A DNA stretch of 64,000 nucleotides from the NCBI GenBank assembly GCA_905221605.1, contig CAJNDS010001735.1:309136-373135 (forward strand). The letters are read 5' to 3'. Numbering within the stretch: the first letter of the stretch is position 1; every line of letters begins with the position of its first letter. The notes under the pieces were generated by a model. The model worked only from the letters and a program-made list of their open reading frames with translations, was not told the origin of the DNA and ran no database searches. Both the position numbers and the translations under genes were made by a program. This document shows, piece by piece, positions 26,746 through 35,996 of this stretch. This stretch comes from Symbiodinium natans (Eukaryota; Sar; Dinophyceae; Suessiales; Symbiodiniaceae).

Positions 26746-28449
26746 TTGGCTCAAGGCTCTGGCTCAAGTGAGAAGGCAAGTGGTAGGCAGTTTTCAGGTA
26801 GGGTAGCTGCCTAGATGCCATGGAGCCCACCCTCTAGGGATAGCCTGGCTATCATAACCTCAGAGGTGAGCCGAGAGGGAAGGTGCATCCTTCGACTGGA
26901 GCGAACTACCAGGGCAGGGCACTTCCGCGATGCCCAGTCCCTGGAGCAGAGTTTCAGCGAGCGTGCCAAACAGGGATGCCTTCCATGGGCCTCGTGGCCA
27001 AGTGGCACCGAGGCAGCAGAGAGGTGCAGACCCTCTGACCCGAACAGATAGGGGCAAGGGCCGGCGGGCAGGGATCAGCCCAGTATGCTCGGGGGGACCG
27101 CAAGGCACGGTTAGTAAGAGAGTGAAAGCCGGAGCTGCGGCGAACTTGAGCAACTGGTCTGTACAGCCTGTTGCCACCGCTTGCAATCCCTGAAGAGCTG
27201 GAGTTAGGAAGCTGGAAGTTTGGGAGTCTGCAGTGGCGATTAGGGAACGTGATGCAGTGGCCAGCCGGCCGAAAGCACATGCCCCCTTCTGGAGGCCTGC
27301 TACATTGTCTGTGGCTTGTAACGGGCTATCGCCTACACTGGCTGCTAACCAGTTCAACATTGGCTTGAAGTGTGAGATAGATCTGGCGGGCTCTTTCGTG
27401 ACTCACACAGCCAGAGGTTTTATCCTCTTTTGAGTGGTATAAGGCCCTCCTGACCTTTGTCATGCTGGGGTATGCCCAGTCCTACCAAGCTTAGTGTCAG
27501 GAGCTTTAGTTTGTCCACCTTGGCCTTGCCTAGGACTCATCTACAGTAAATCCACACTGGCGGCAGTGCTTGAGAGTGGGATAGCTACCAGAGGCAAGAT
27601 TCCGCCTTAGGCGCTGCCTGAGGTTTATGTTTATGGGTTTGGCTTCTGCCTGGCGTGTTTCCCCGCGCCAGTGCACTTCGTGCATGGGGGAATTGAGGGG
27701 AAAGCGTGGTCCCCGCGCCTTGTTGAGGGGAGGCGTCGACCCTGCGCCAAATATACCAAGTTGAGGGGTGCAGTGTCCCCAAGCCTGTAGACATAAGCCT
27801 TGTCCAGGTGGTCCCATCCACCCTCGCACAGGGTAGTTTTCAGGAGGTGCTTTCTGGAACCCCCACACAGTGTCCTGGAGTGCCAGACGCCAGGAGTGTG
27901 GAGGTGGCATCCTCGGGCTGTGAAGTGGCGGGCTTCACTGCCCAGGGCCCACAGGGCTGCAGGCTGAGCAGTTACGGCAGTTCTTTCCTCTCAGCTGAAG
28001 CAGGACAACCCTGTAGCTGGGCCAAACCAATTTGTACAGGTAATTGGTGCCTGTGGTCGAGGGGTCGCAGGTTCTGAGTGCAGAATGTATATGCCTTGCT
28101 GTGCACCAGGAGGGATGCCCTCCTACTGACAGGAAAGGGAGAAGGGTAGTTTGCATGCGGACCTGAGGCAATCCGCACCCACAGATAGGGGCTACCCTCT
28201 CACTCAGTATTGGTGGGGCTCGGTGGAGCTTAGCAGCAGCGAGAGGTGCCACCCTCTAGTGAGAAGCTGAGGCAATGACCTCATAGGCTTGAGGTCCCAC
28301 CCTCAGTAGTGGCACTAGTAGCAGAAGGCTTTACCTGTACAGTTAGCCTCTGCTGCTCAAGATAGTGTAGTGGTACTTAGCAGTACGGACTCCGGTCCCA
28401 AACACCAAGATGGTGGACTCGCAAACCAAGCTCAACTCGGAAAAAATTG
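26746..28449 (+). mobile_element. Rep-A copy 3, complete
   Basis: It starts with two SL relicts in tandem, TTGGCTCAAG (26746-26755) and CTCTGGCTCAAG (26757-26768), and ends with CACC-AAGAT-GGTG and CTCAACTCGGAAAAAATTG. It is very similar to copies 7 and 8. Its 3' part (27402 on) is duplicated at 38640-39690. Confidence 0.8.
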
Positions 28450-28540
28450 AACCTGGGTTCTGGGTTGAATCTGGGTTCAACCTGGGTTCAACTTAAGTTC
28501 AACCTGGGTTGAACCTGGCTGAACCCCAGGTCAAATTTGC
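28450..28540. repeat. AACCTGGGTT junction array
   Basis: Six or more degenerate motif copies following the tail of Rep-A copy 3. Confidence 0.75.
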
Positions 28541-29226
28541 AACCAAAGTTTGATCAAAGTTTGAGCATTGTTTGATCTGATTGTTTTGGACGTCGGAGCA
28601 CACAACATCCTATTTTTGTTTTTAAAATACGAGCGGGGGGGTTGGGGGGGCGCAGCCCCCCCATTTACTTCTTGTAAAGTGGGAAGGGAGAAGAGAGAAG
28701 GGATTTTATTTTAAATTATAAAGAGACGAGCAGCTGGAGAAAGGGGAAGAGAAAATGTGGAGTGGGAGGGAAGGGAGAAGAGAGAAGGGAATGCATTCAA
28801 TTCCACCCCCCTTCGAATCTTTTGTTTTTTGTATCTCATTATTCGAATCAGAGGAGAAGAGAGAAGGGATTTTTTTTCTAAATTCCACACCCCCTCGATT
28901 TTTTGTTTTTTGTATTTTGTTATTTGAAAAATTAGAGGAGTAGAGATAAGATTGTTCTGGTTTCTCGAAGTGGACAGAATGCGTGGGAGCAAGGGAGAAG
29001 AGAGAAGGGAATGTATATTCTAAATTCCACCCCCCTCGAATTTTTTGTTTTTTGTATTTCATGAGACTTTAAACATTACCTTCTCTTCAAGAAGAGAGAG
29101 AAGGAAATTTATTCTAAATTCCACCCCCTTCAAATCTTGTTGTATTTTTGTATTTGTTTTTTAGATTTCATTATTCGAAATTAGAGAAGTGAGGGGGGTC
29201 TTAAGGGGGAGGCTTATAGGGGGCGT
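28541..29226. repeat. A/T-rich block with tandem GAGAAGAGAGAAGGG units
   Basis: Composition changes sharply here. Four to five degenerate units, each about 100 bp, carry GGGAGAAGAGAGAAGGG, then TTCTAAATTCCACCCCC, then TCGAATTTTTTGTTTTTTG. Upstream, 28644-28662 forms a very strong hairpin (seven G and a C, loop GCA, then G and seven C). No gene is seen. The whole block recurs at 39782-40466. Confidence 0.7.
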
Positions 29227-29480
29227 AAAGGGGGCTTAAAGGGGGGCTTTAAGGGGGCTTTAAGGGGGGCTTAAGGGGGGCTTAAGAACTTTAGGGGGGG
29301 CTTAAGGGGGGCTTAAGGGGGGGCTTGAGGGGGCGCTCAATGGGGGCTAAAGGGGGGGCAAGGGCTTCCCTTTTCCCCCCCCCCCCCTCAAAGGGACCCC
29401 CTTTGCAGGGACCCCTTTGAAGGGGGGCTTAAGGGAGGCTTTTCGGGGGGCTTAAAGGGGCCCGGTTATTCTGAATTGTT
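29190..29480. repeat. G-rich tandem repeat (GGGGGGCTTAA units)
   Basis: About 20 imperfect units of 9-12 bp with runs of five to seven G, and some C runs. It could fold into G-quadruplexes. In the duplicated copy, the break that joins this block to the SL-LINE lies just inside its first units (29226 equals 40466). Confidence 0.75.
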
Positions 29481-29533
29481 CCAGGGTCGAACCTGCGTTG
29501 AACCTGATTTGAACCCGGATTGAACCCAGGTTG
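29481..29533. repeat. AACCCAGGTT junction array
   Basis: Degenerate motif copies next to the 3' tail of SL-LINE copy 1. Confidence 0.65.
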
Positions 29534-30020
29534 AATTTTTTTTTCCGAGTTGAGCGAACTAATGCGAACCACCTCCTTGGTGTTTGGGTTGTGAAAACCG
29601 TGCCTCTGTACTGGCACATCTGATGGCCCTCTTGGCCCTACGGTACAGGGGGAGGAACCCACCTCCTAAGCTACCATCCTCTTTGGGATGCTACCAGAGG
29701 TTGTACCTCATAAGAGGGATGAACCTCCTGGCAAAACGTTCCTCAGGTTTCTGGTGCACTGGGTGCAAACCGTGCGAGGAAATCGGCCAGGGGTGTGTTC
29801 TCTGGCAGCGAGGATGAACCTCAGCTTATCATCCTCTTTGGGATGCTACCAGAGGGTGATACCTCATGAGAGGATTAAACCTCCTGACAAAAAGTTCCCT
29901 CAAGGCCTTTGGTGCACCCTGTGCAGGCTGTTAGAGGGGATCGGTCAGGGGTGGTTTCTCTGGTAGCGAGGATGACCTTCACTTTATCCTCACTGGGAGG
30001 ATGCAACCTCCTAGGTTGCT
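29534..30020 (-). other. SL-LINE 3' UTR
   Basis: 487 bp after the RNase H stop. It holds many short inverted repeats (GGCC-CTCTT-GGCC, CCTC-ATGA-GAGG, GAGG-ATGAA-CCTC), the terminal stem CACC..GGTG, and the A-rich tail. Rep-B carries the same region at its own 3' end. Confidence 0.75.
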
Positions 30021-31724
30021 TCAGCTGCCGGTGCCTTCAGGGATTTTGCACAGGGGGTCTGCTGCAACTTGGGCTGTCCCTTGCACCTGCTGAAAGAGGC
30101 TGCGGATGGCATTGGTTGGCTCGGGCTTAAACTGCGCCTTGCACCTGGGATCCTTTTTAAAACTGCACGCAACTGAAAGTTTTTGCGAAACATTTTTAGT
30201 CTTCAAGGACAACTGTCCACCACAACCTTCGCAGACCCACAGTTGTCTGTCCCCTAGCAGTTTTAAAACATGTGTAACATGTACCCCTTCAACCGTCACT
30301 CTGCCTTGGTGTGTGCATTGGTGCGCTGCCAGTGCTTCCAAGGTTTTGCGGTTCTTTGTGTGCAGGAGTTTAAGTTGACACTGAGCACACCGGAGGTTGA
30401 GACCTTCCCATTCCCACGCATGCACAGGTTTGGTCCGGACCAGCTCCTGGAACCATTCCTGTTGGGTGGTGATGTGGCCTCTCCCTATGTTGGAGCCAAT
30501 GCGCTTTTTGCAGGGCCTGGAGGTGGCCTCGTTGCTCTTGCGAGCCTGCTTTTCCTGCAGGAAGACCTTATACACTGGGTGCTGATTTTCCCCAATGGCA
30601 GTAAGGATCTTTTCCGCCCTGCTCGCCAGGAATTCTTGTGCTTTTTTGCTGCAATGGTCCTGGTACTGACTGGCTGGCCGGACATCAGGGTGGGCCAGCT
30701 CGGCCGCTTTTTCCCCACACAGCTTGTCCGCCAGGTCATTGACCTGCTGTCTCCACGAGTTTTCCGCACCCACCTTCCGGAGGAACTCCTCCTCTGAAAC
30801 ATGGGATGGAACCCATTTCATTTTGAGGCGGTTGACATCTGTGGTTTGCAGCTCCCACCAGATGTCACCGTGGGTCTTGCCCGGCTTTGGGCTGCGGACT
30901 CGTTTCGGGACACCAAGGCAGTCTAGTGTCGTGTCAATAGGGCCTTCGGTATAACGGGCCAGCTGCAAAACGGCATACAGCTCCCCCCGAAAAACCGTCT
31001 GTGGTCCAGGGACTTGGCCTACGATTGCTCCTACCCGCACGTATTCTTGGCCCTGTTTCTTGCAGGCTACTACTGCATATGCCACCTGCCGGAGTCTCGT
31101 GTCCGCCGTGTAGGGGCCACCACTAGCATCTGTGCCATACACAAGCTCCGGGTCGCTGAGGGGCTCTTTGTCAGCCCATATACCCAAAAAGATGGGATTG
31201 TCTTCCTGTGGAGGTTGTACCTCCCATTCGGGTTTGGGCGGGAGGCCCCTGGTCCACAGCGATCTCGGGCCTTGAGCCCTGCCTTCTTGGAACCATGTTG
31301 GCAACTCCCAGTTCTGGGCTTCCCACCAAGCACAATCCAAGAGCACATGCTCCCAGTCCGCTTCCTGGTGGCATCGGGGGCACAATTTGACAGCAGAGTT
31401 TTGGCTGCACACCAAGGCACCCTGCCAAACACACCTCAGGGCAGCTGCTTTCGTGGTTCGCCCTTCTTTCTTAAAACCCCCCAACAGTTTCCTCCCTACT
31501 GTCCAGTCAATTCCCCCCTTTAGCTCAGGAGCAGCGAGGCCGGTGGCGATGCGGTGGTCTACTTCTTCCTGATAGGTTTGCTGGAGGAGGTCAAGGACAC
31601 GACACTCCTGCTGTGGGGTGTACATGGTGTGCCTGGTACCATCATTGTGCGACCCGGATCCTGGTACTTGTCGCCTACAGAGGACAAAGCCACCTCTAGG
31701 TTGCCCATTTTCTGTCTGCCACAC
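30021..31724 (-). CDS. SL-LINE RNase H and C-terminal zinc region
   Basis: 567 codons. Residues 115-131 form a Cys/His cluster (CPRCHQEADWEHVLLDC). RNase H I follows: YGTDASGG (Asp199), VFRGELYAVLQ (Glu248), TTLDCLG, KWVPSHVSEEEF (His308) and VNDLADKL (Asp333). This activity degrades the RNA strand of the cDNA hybrid. The C-terminal 200 residues include HAWEWEGLNLRCAQCQ, WVCEGCGGQL and ACSFKKDPRCKAQF, possible nucleic-acid-binding zinc sites. The true frame enters from the RT frame near 31700-31650, one reading-frame step away, so the ATG is not a real start. Confidence 0.82.
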   Translation of the reverse strand: MWQTENGQPRGGFVLCRRQVPGSGSHNDGTRHTMYTPQQECRVLDLLQQTYQEEVDHRIATGLAAPELKGGIDWTVGRKLLGGFKKEGRTTKAAALRCVWQGALVCSQNSAVKLCPRCHQEADWEHVLLDCAWWEAQNWELPTWFQEGRAQGPRSLWTRGLPPKPEWEVQPPQEDNPIFLGIWADKEPLSDPELVYGTDASGGPYTADTRLRQVAYAVVACKKQGQEYVRVGAIVGQVPGPQTVFRGELYAVLQLARYTEGPIDTTLDCLGVPKRVRSPKPGKTHGDIWWELQTTDVNRLKMKWVPSHVSEEEFLRKVGAENSWRQQVNDLADKLCGEKAAELAHPDVRPASQYQDHCSKKAQEFLASRAEKILTAIGENQHPVYKVFLQEKQARKSNEATSRPCKKRIGSNIGRGHITTQQEWFQELVRTKPVHAWEWEGLNLRCAQCQLKLLHTKNRKTLEALAAHQCTHQGRVTVEGVHVTHVLKLLGDRQLWVCEGCGGQLSLKTKNVSQKLSVACSFKKDPRCKAQFKPEPTNAIRSLFQQVQGTAQVAADPLCKIPEGTGS

Positions 31725-32959
31725 TGCTCAGCCAAGGCAGTCCGGAGCTTCTGCCTTCGGGTGGGCGGCATTCCCTGGGCTTGGTGGCCCCAAGTAAGGA
31801 CGGAGGCAACCCCTCCTCTGAAGAGGCGTACCTTGGCCGGCACACCCGGGACTCTTAGTTGTTTCAACTTCTTCTGCCGTTGGCCCGCTTTGTGCCTTCG
31901 GGCTCTCTGCACCTTGACCCTCCGGACCCGACCCAGGGCACAGTCCAGGCCTAAATCCTTCATGCTATCACAGATAGCCGGGTCCCCATCTTTGCGCAGC
32001 TTCTGGAGCTCCCTTCTGGCTTCTGCAGTGGTGCACAGGAAGCCTGTTTTCTTCAGGGACAAACGGAGGTCACTACCTTCCAGAAGCCGGCGAAGGGTTT
32101 TGTAACCTTCATAGACCGCAAACGCTGCCTGCTCAGGATATCGTGCTTCGAAATCCGCTCCAATGTCATCCACCCAGGTGTCTAGGGCGGTGATACTGCG
32201 GAGCTGAGTAGCTTCTTGCATTATTGGGTGGAGGTAAACCCTGGCCATCATTGTTGCGAAAGGGCACCCTGCTAGGATGCCCCTTGCAGGGAGGATCCCC
32301 TCCGAAAGGAGATCCTCTGCCACGAGATATCTTGTTCCCCGGTCCCGGTAGACTTGCATGACCAGGAGGGCTATAGCTGGCGGGAAGCCGGTCGCCACTA
32401 TCCGCTCCTCCAATTTGGTCCAATTAACACTGTCATAGAAAGTCTGCAGGTCCAACAGGACCGCACAGGCATGTTTGTTAGCTGCGCGGCTAACCTCCCC
32501 TCTCAGGAGTCTCTGCATGCCTGTTTCTAGACAAGTGTTACCCGGGGAGGCTTTATCCCATGGGAACTTCTCGGCAGTTTCTCGCATCCATTTCTTGACG
32601 ACCTGTGCTCTGCAGAAGCACCAAAGCCGATAGGTGATGGATGTGAGGGTTATGGGCCTTTCTATGTCAGCATTTTTGGGCAGGAGTGCCACATGGTGCG
32701 CCTGCCAGTGCTGCGGCGCCACTCCTGTGGTTTCAGCCAAGTTCAGGACTTGGGTGAGCTGTTCATAGGCCGGTCCAGGGAGGTTTTTGAGGGCAGCATA
32801 GGTGAGCCCATCAAGACCTCCTGCCTTGTCGGTGACATTCTTGAGGATGGCCTCGAGCACCTTTGTTGTGATTTTAACAGCGGGGAGGATTTTGCTGCAT
32901 CCAGCAGGGTCTGGACGATCGGGGGGGAACATTCTACCTCTCCCCAAATTGCGACCCAC
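31559..32959 (-). CDS. SL-LINE reverse transcriptase
   Basis: 466 codons. RT blocks: GGLDGLTYAALKNLPGPAYE, ERPITLTSITYRLW, motif A AVLLDLQTFYDSVNW (Asp170), motif B RGILAGCPFATMMARVY, motif C TWVDDIGADF (Asp264, Asp265) and LSLKKTGFL. This polymerase copies element RNA at a nicked target. The domain sequence begins near residue 26, where it takes over from the endonuclease frame; copy 2 shows the same frame step at the same place. The last 60 residues are out of phase with the RNase H frame. Confidence 0.85.
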   Translation of the reverse strand: MGRNLGRGRMFPPDRPDPAGCSKILPAVKITTKVLEAILKNVTDKAGGLDGLTYAALKNLPGPAYEQLTQVLNLAETTGVAPQHWQAHHVALLPKNADIERPITLTSITYRLWCFCRAQVVKKWMRETAEKFPWDKASPGNTCLETGMQRLLRGEVSRAANKHACAVLLDLQTFYDSVNWTKLEERIVATGFPPAIALLVMQVYRDRGTRYLVAEDLLSEGILPARGILAGCPFATMMARVYLHPIMQEATQLRSITALDTWVDDIGADFEARYPEQAAFAVYEGYKTLRRLLEGSDLRLSLKKTGFLCTTAEARRELQKLRKDGDPAICDSMKDLGLDCALGRVRRVKVQRARRHKAGQRQKKLKQLRVPGVPAKVRLFRGGVASVLTWGHQAQGMPPTRRQKLRTALAEQCGRQKMGNLEVALSSVGDKYQDPGRTMMVPGTPCTPHSRSVVSLTSSSKPIRKK

Positions 32960-34581
32960 TGCTTCCTCCTGGCCCCTGGGCGCTCTTCGCCTGGGAGGTT
33001 TTGGAAGGGCCGATCCAGGACTTTTTTACTCTTTTTGAGAGAACTGTAGAGAGGTCTCATCCCTTTCACTAAACCCGCTTGGAGCCAGTACTGGGCCTGT
33101 TGCTCCTTGGCTCTCTGCATCTGGAGGGCCGCCTCCTTTTGCCTGGCAACAACACTCAAAGACCGCCACTGTGGTGCTGTTGCTGAGCATTGCTGGTACA
33201 ATGCTGTGAGGAAGGCAGTACCTTCAGCAATGTCTTGACAGGCTTGGAGGGTGCCTAGGTCCGGTAGGTGCTGTTGGGAGGCGGGCACTTCTTCCAGGAT
33301 TCTGGCTATGCGCGCCCACCAGCCCACTTCAGAGCTTTTGGGGGCAGTGGAAGGGCGCTGAAAGAATAAGGGTCCCCACTGGGCCTGCACACACCAACCT
33401 CTGCCAGTCCTCGGTGCATCGTGGCAGTGCTCCAGGCTGGCCGCCCAGGTCGCCAGCTGCCAGGTGCTCTGGTCCTCTTGGGCACAGGTCCTGTCCATTA
33501 TGGCGAAGTGGGAGGGTTGGACCTCTGCTGTGAGTTTCGGGAACTGGGGAAGTTTCCAGGATTTCCATTCGCTGGCACCGTCCTTGACTTTGAGGTGCAA
33601 GGCTGCATGTGGTTTCCACGGGACTGTCCAAGTGGCAGACAGATCCACCAGGGCTTCCAGGCTCCTACTCACCACCCCAAAGTCCAGCTCCGCCCCATGG
33701 TTGCATGTAGCTTCTCCCGTGGCTACCATCCGCCCCCGCATCACCTGGATCAGCGCTGTGTCCTGAACTTCAGTCGGGTCCAGGTTCCAATCCCCCAAGA
33801 TGATCCAGGGCTCCGGGAGGGTTCTTACGAAAGCTACCAGAGAGGATAGCACCTCTGCATTCGTGGGACCATTCAGGCCTTCCGTGTCCCTCAGGTAGAG
33901 GGACACAATCGTGTAGTCCCACCGTCTTTGTCTCAGGCCCACGGCTGTGTAGCCCGCCCCTTCGCATTGGTAGGTGGCTTTTTGCCACTCCGCTATTTTT
34001 GGGAAAGGCACAGGCAGTGCCCCCCAATCTTGCGCCCTTGTCCGACAGGGAGGCCGCTCAGCATAGAGATCCCATCCTAGGGATTGCAGTGTGGCTCGCC
34101 TTCCATGCAGCAGTTCCGGTGTGAGGTGGGTTTCCTGCAGACACACCACCTTGGCTTTGGAGGAGGTTACCCACTCCAACGCCCCGTTGTTGAAACTGGT
34201 GACATTGGCGCTCATGATGCTCAGATACTGGTCAGGCGAGGCGGAAGGTTTAACCTTCTCATGGCTGGGCTCTTCTGAGTCGGTGCCCTCGCCATGTGCA
34301 AGGTCTTCCTCTCGTTCCTGCCGACCCAGCACCTGTTCCGGTGTCAAGGGCTCCTCACTTTTTGGGAGCTCAGAGGTTATCACCTCCTTTGCCTGCTGGA
34401 TGGCTTTCCCGGTGACATCCTCTCCTTGCTCCAGGGCATGCAGGACCATCCTACACCAACCCCAGGCCAGGGAGTCTTCCGCCATCACCTTCTGTTGGGT
34501 TCGATGAAGCTTAGAAGGGTGGCTTCCTTCGCCTGGAAGGGGCTCGCTTGGTCTTCCAGGAGGCTGACCACCTCCTGCCAT
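32743..34581 (-). CDS. SL-LINE AP-like endonuclease
   Basis: 612 codons, real from about residue 33. The endonuclease domain spans residues 119-330: YLSIMSANVTSFNNG, KVVCLQETHL (Glu150), DYTIVSLYLRDTEG, PWIILGDWNLDPTEV, HGAELDFGVVS. It makes the target nick. A helical linker follows (RQKEAALQMQRAKEQQAQ, LYSSLKKSKKVLDRPF) and leads to the RT. Copy 1 has lost a base near 34500 relative to copy 2, detaching this frame from the upstream gag-like frame. Confidence 0.83.
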   Translation of the reverse strand: MAGGGQPPGRPSEPLPGEGSHPSKLHRTQQKVMAEDSLAWGWCRMVLHALEQGEDVTGKAIQQAKEVITSELPKSEEPLTPEQVLGRQEREEDLAHGEGTDSEEPSHEKVKPSASPDQYLSIMSANVTSFNNGALEWVTSSKAKVVCLQETHLTPELLHGRRATLQSLGWDLYAERPPCRTRAQDWGALPVPFPKIAEWQKATYQCEGAGYTAVGLRQRRWDYTIVSLYLRDTEGLNGPTNAEVLSSLVAFVRTLPEPWIILGDWNLDPTEVQDTALIQVMRGRMVATGEATCNHGAELDFGVVSRSLEALVDLSATWTVPWKPHAALHLKVKDGASEWKSWKLPQFPKLTAEVQPSHFAIMDRTCAQEDQSTWQLATWAASLEHCHDAPRTGRGWCVQAQWGPLFFQRPSTAPKSSEVGWWARIARILEEVPASQQHLPDLGTLQACQDIAEGTAFLTALYQQCSATAPQWRSLSVVARQKEAALQMQRAKEQQAQYWLQAGLVKGMRPLYSSLKKSKKVLDRPFQNLPGEERPGARRKQWVAIWGEVECSPPIVQTLLDAAKSSPLLKSQQRCSRPSSRMSPTRQEVLMGSPMLPSKTSLDRPMNSSPKS

Positions 34582-35054
34582 GTCATTTGCAAACCCAAGT
34601 CTTCTGGGCTGCAGAGGGAAGGTATCACCTTCTGGGCTTCATCATTCCATTGTGGCGGGGGGGGGTCTTGGGTAACCAGAGGGTTCCCATCAGGGTTCAC
34701 CTCCCTCAGTGGCTGCATTTGTTCGCCGTCTGCTACCGCCTCTTCATCTGTAAGGTCCAGCTTGAAAAACTTTGGCCCTGTGATCGGAACGCTTTCTGGC
34801 GACTCCTTTCCAGGCCGACAAAAGTGGCTGGGCTTCTGCCAGCCTTGCTCACAACCACTGCTTTCTGCAGTAAGTTGTTTCCCCAAGGCCTCCCTCAATC
34901 TTTTCCCATGTAGATTGATGTGAGCACCTCGCTTGTAATAGTCAGCACATGCAACTAGGAACTGCTGGGCAGTTCGCAGCATGTGTTCCAGCCCTGAGCT
35001 GGGGTCGCACATTGGCTCTGTGGGGCCCTTGCTTTGGGGCTCCAGGCCCCGCAC
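34485..35054 (-). CDS. SL-LINE N-terminal region, joined to the endonuclease in copy 2
   Basis: 189 codons containing GLEHMLRTAQQFLVACADYY, PITGPKFFKLDLTDEEA and GLQMTWQEVVSLLEDQASPF. In copy 2 the same sequence is in one 772-codon frame with the endonuclease, so this is the N-terminal part of ORF2 and the break here is specific to copy 1. No known domain recognised. Confidence 0.65.
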   Translation of the reverse strand: MRGLEPQSKGPTEPMCDPSSGLEHMLRTAQQFLVACADYYKRGAHINLHGKRLREALGKQLTAESSGCEQGWQKPSHFCRPGKESPESVPITGPKFFKLDLTDEEAVADGEQMQPLREVNPDGNPLVTQDPPPPQWNDEAQKVIPSLCSPEDLGLQMTWQEVVSLLEDQASPFQAKEATLLSFIEPNRR

Positions 35055-35547
35055 GCCGAGTCCCTAGGCGCTCCTCAAGGCCCGGAGGGGTGGGGCCCTC
35101 CTGTGTGCGACGCCTCTTTGCTTCTCGCTCCGCCTTAATTTCATGGAGTTTCTTCTCTTGCTCCTCGTTGAGGCTTACCCCCAGTTCATTAAGGATGCTG
35201 TCGACCTCCATGTCCGCAGCGGATTCGCAGAAGACTTTCTCTTTGAGCAGGCCTGAGCTTGCTTCTACTGCCTTCTGTGCCCTCTCAGCTTGCTCATTCA
35301 GCACGATCATTTCTTGTAGAAGCTGCCTTAATGACTCCTTCGCCATGTCGATGCGCTTCTGCAGGCCAATCTTTTGATCGGCAATATGCTTGAGCTTGCC
35401 AGCTGCGCTTTGCCAGCTCTGGCTGGCCTGGCTTGCAGCTTGGGAGGGCGTCACCTCCTGGCTGGCCTTGAGGCCTTTCAGGTAGGCTTTGACCTCCTCC
35501 GGCAGGGCAGCTTCATGCTTCTGGCACAGGTCTGTGAGGTCGTCCAC
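34942..35547 (-). CDS. SL-LINE ORF1 coiled-coil part
   Basis: 201 codons. Residues about 5-150 are strongly helical with heptad-like spacing (KIGLQKRIDMAKESLRQLL, MIVLNEQAERAQKAVEA, EEQEKKLHEIKAEREAKRR). Such coiled coils are common in LINE ORF1 proteins, where they drive multimerisation on RNA. The last 45 residues are out of phase with what follows. It overlaps the zinc-containing frame by about 70 bp in another phase, so the two are probably parts of one ORF1. Confidence 0.65.
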   Translation of the reverse strand: MDDLTDLCQKHEAALPEEVKAYLKGLKASQEVTPSQAASQASQSWQSAAGKLKHIADQKIGLQKRIDMAKESLRQLLQEMIVLNEQAERAQKAVEASSGLLKEKVFCESAADMEVDSILNELGVSLNEEQEKKLHEIKAEREAKRRRTQEGPTPPGLEERLGTRRAGPGAPKQGPHRANVRPQLRAGTHAANCPAVPSCMC

Positions 35548-35909
35548 CTCTTCCTTGACCTGTGCCTTGGGTGGTTTGTACCCTGCCTCCTGGAGGTTAC
35601 CTCTTCAGGCACATTGTCCCACGCCACTCCAAGGGCTTGCAGGACCTTGTTCGGCAGTGGTGCTTTCGGAGTCTTGGGCTTCTTTGGCGGCTGCCAGTGA
35701 GCGGCCTCAGCAACCGTAGGCCATTGTGGCTTCCACTGGTTCCAGTTCTGTCTCGCCTTGCGAATGCTGTTTGCCCAGGGTGTTCTGCATTTCTTGCAGA
35801 GCATGTGCGGCTGGGCCTTGTCCGCCCAAATCCATCCTGTGCAGCTTTGACCACTGCAACAGATGTACTCGTGGGGGGCCATGGCTAAGAGGAAGGCACC
35901 TCTGGGCAA
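35478..35909 (-). CDS. SL-LINE ORF1 N-terminal zinc-ribbon part
   Basis: 143 codons from MPRGAFLLAMAPHEYICC; a second ATG at residue 10 (MAPHEYICC) may be the real start. CCSGQSCTGWIW and MLCKKCRTPW provide four or more cysteines in CxxxxC and CxxC pairs, like a zinc ribbon. A Trp/Lys-rich basic segment follows (RKARQNWNQWKPQWP). The sequence is preserved in all three SL-LINE copies, which supports a real gene. It starts about 77 bp downstream of the SL relict. Confidence 0.65.
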   Translation of the reverse strand: MPRGAFLLAMAPHEYICCSGQSCTGWIWADKAQPHMLCKKCRTPWANSIRKARQNWNQWKPQWPTVAEAAHWQPPKKPKTPKAPLPNKVLQALGVAWDNVPEEVTSRRQGTNHPRHRSRKRWTTSQTCARSMKLPCRRRSKPT

Positions 35910-35996
35910 ACTGTCCTAGGCTGGCTACCAGGCTAGGAAGGCTGAGACCTCCGAAACTTCCCTCAGGCTACTCCTTGGGCCGAAAACTTGAGCCGA

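Larger units (their letters stand above)
29534..35996 (-). mobile_element. SL-LINE copy 1
   Basis: A non-LTR element of about 6.5 kb. The coding-strand 5' end is an SL relict (35987-35996, read as TCGGCTCAAG), followed by TTTTCGGCCCAAGG. Gene order is a gag-like zinc protein and coiled coil, endonuclease, RT, RNase H with zinc cluster, then a hairpin-rich 3' UTR (30020-29534) ending in the shared tail and nine A's. The coding region is split over several frames. At its 5' end it joins a fragment of Rep-A without an array. Confidence 0.85.

Noticed and set aside
28644..28662. G7/C7 hairpin as a bacterial-type terminator
   Set aside because: No T run follows it in transcript sense and the setting is a eukaryotic nuclear repeat.
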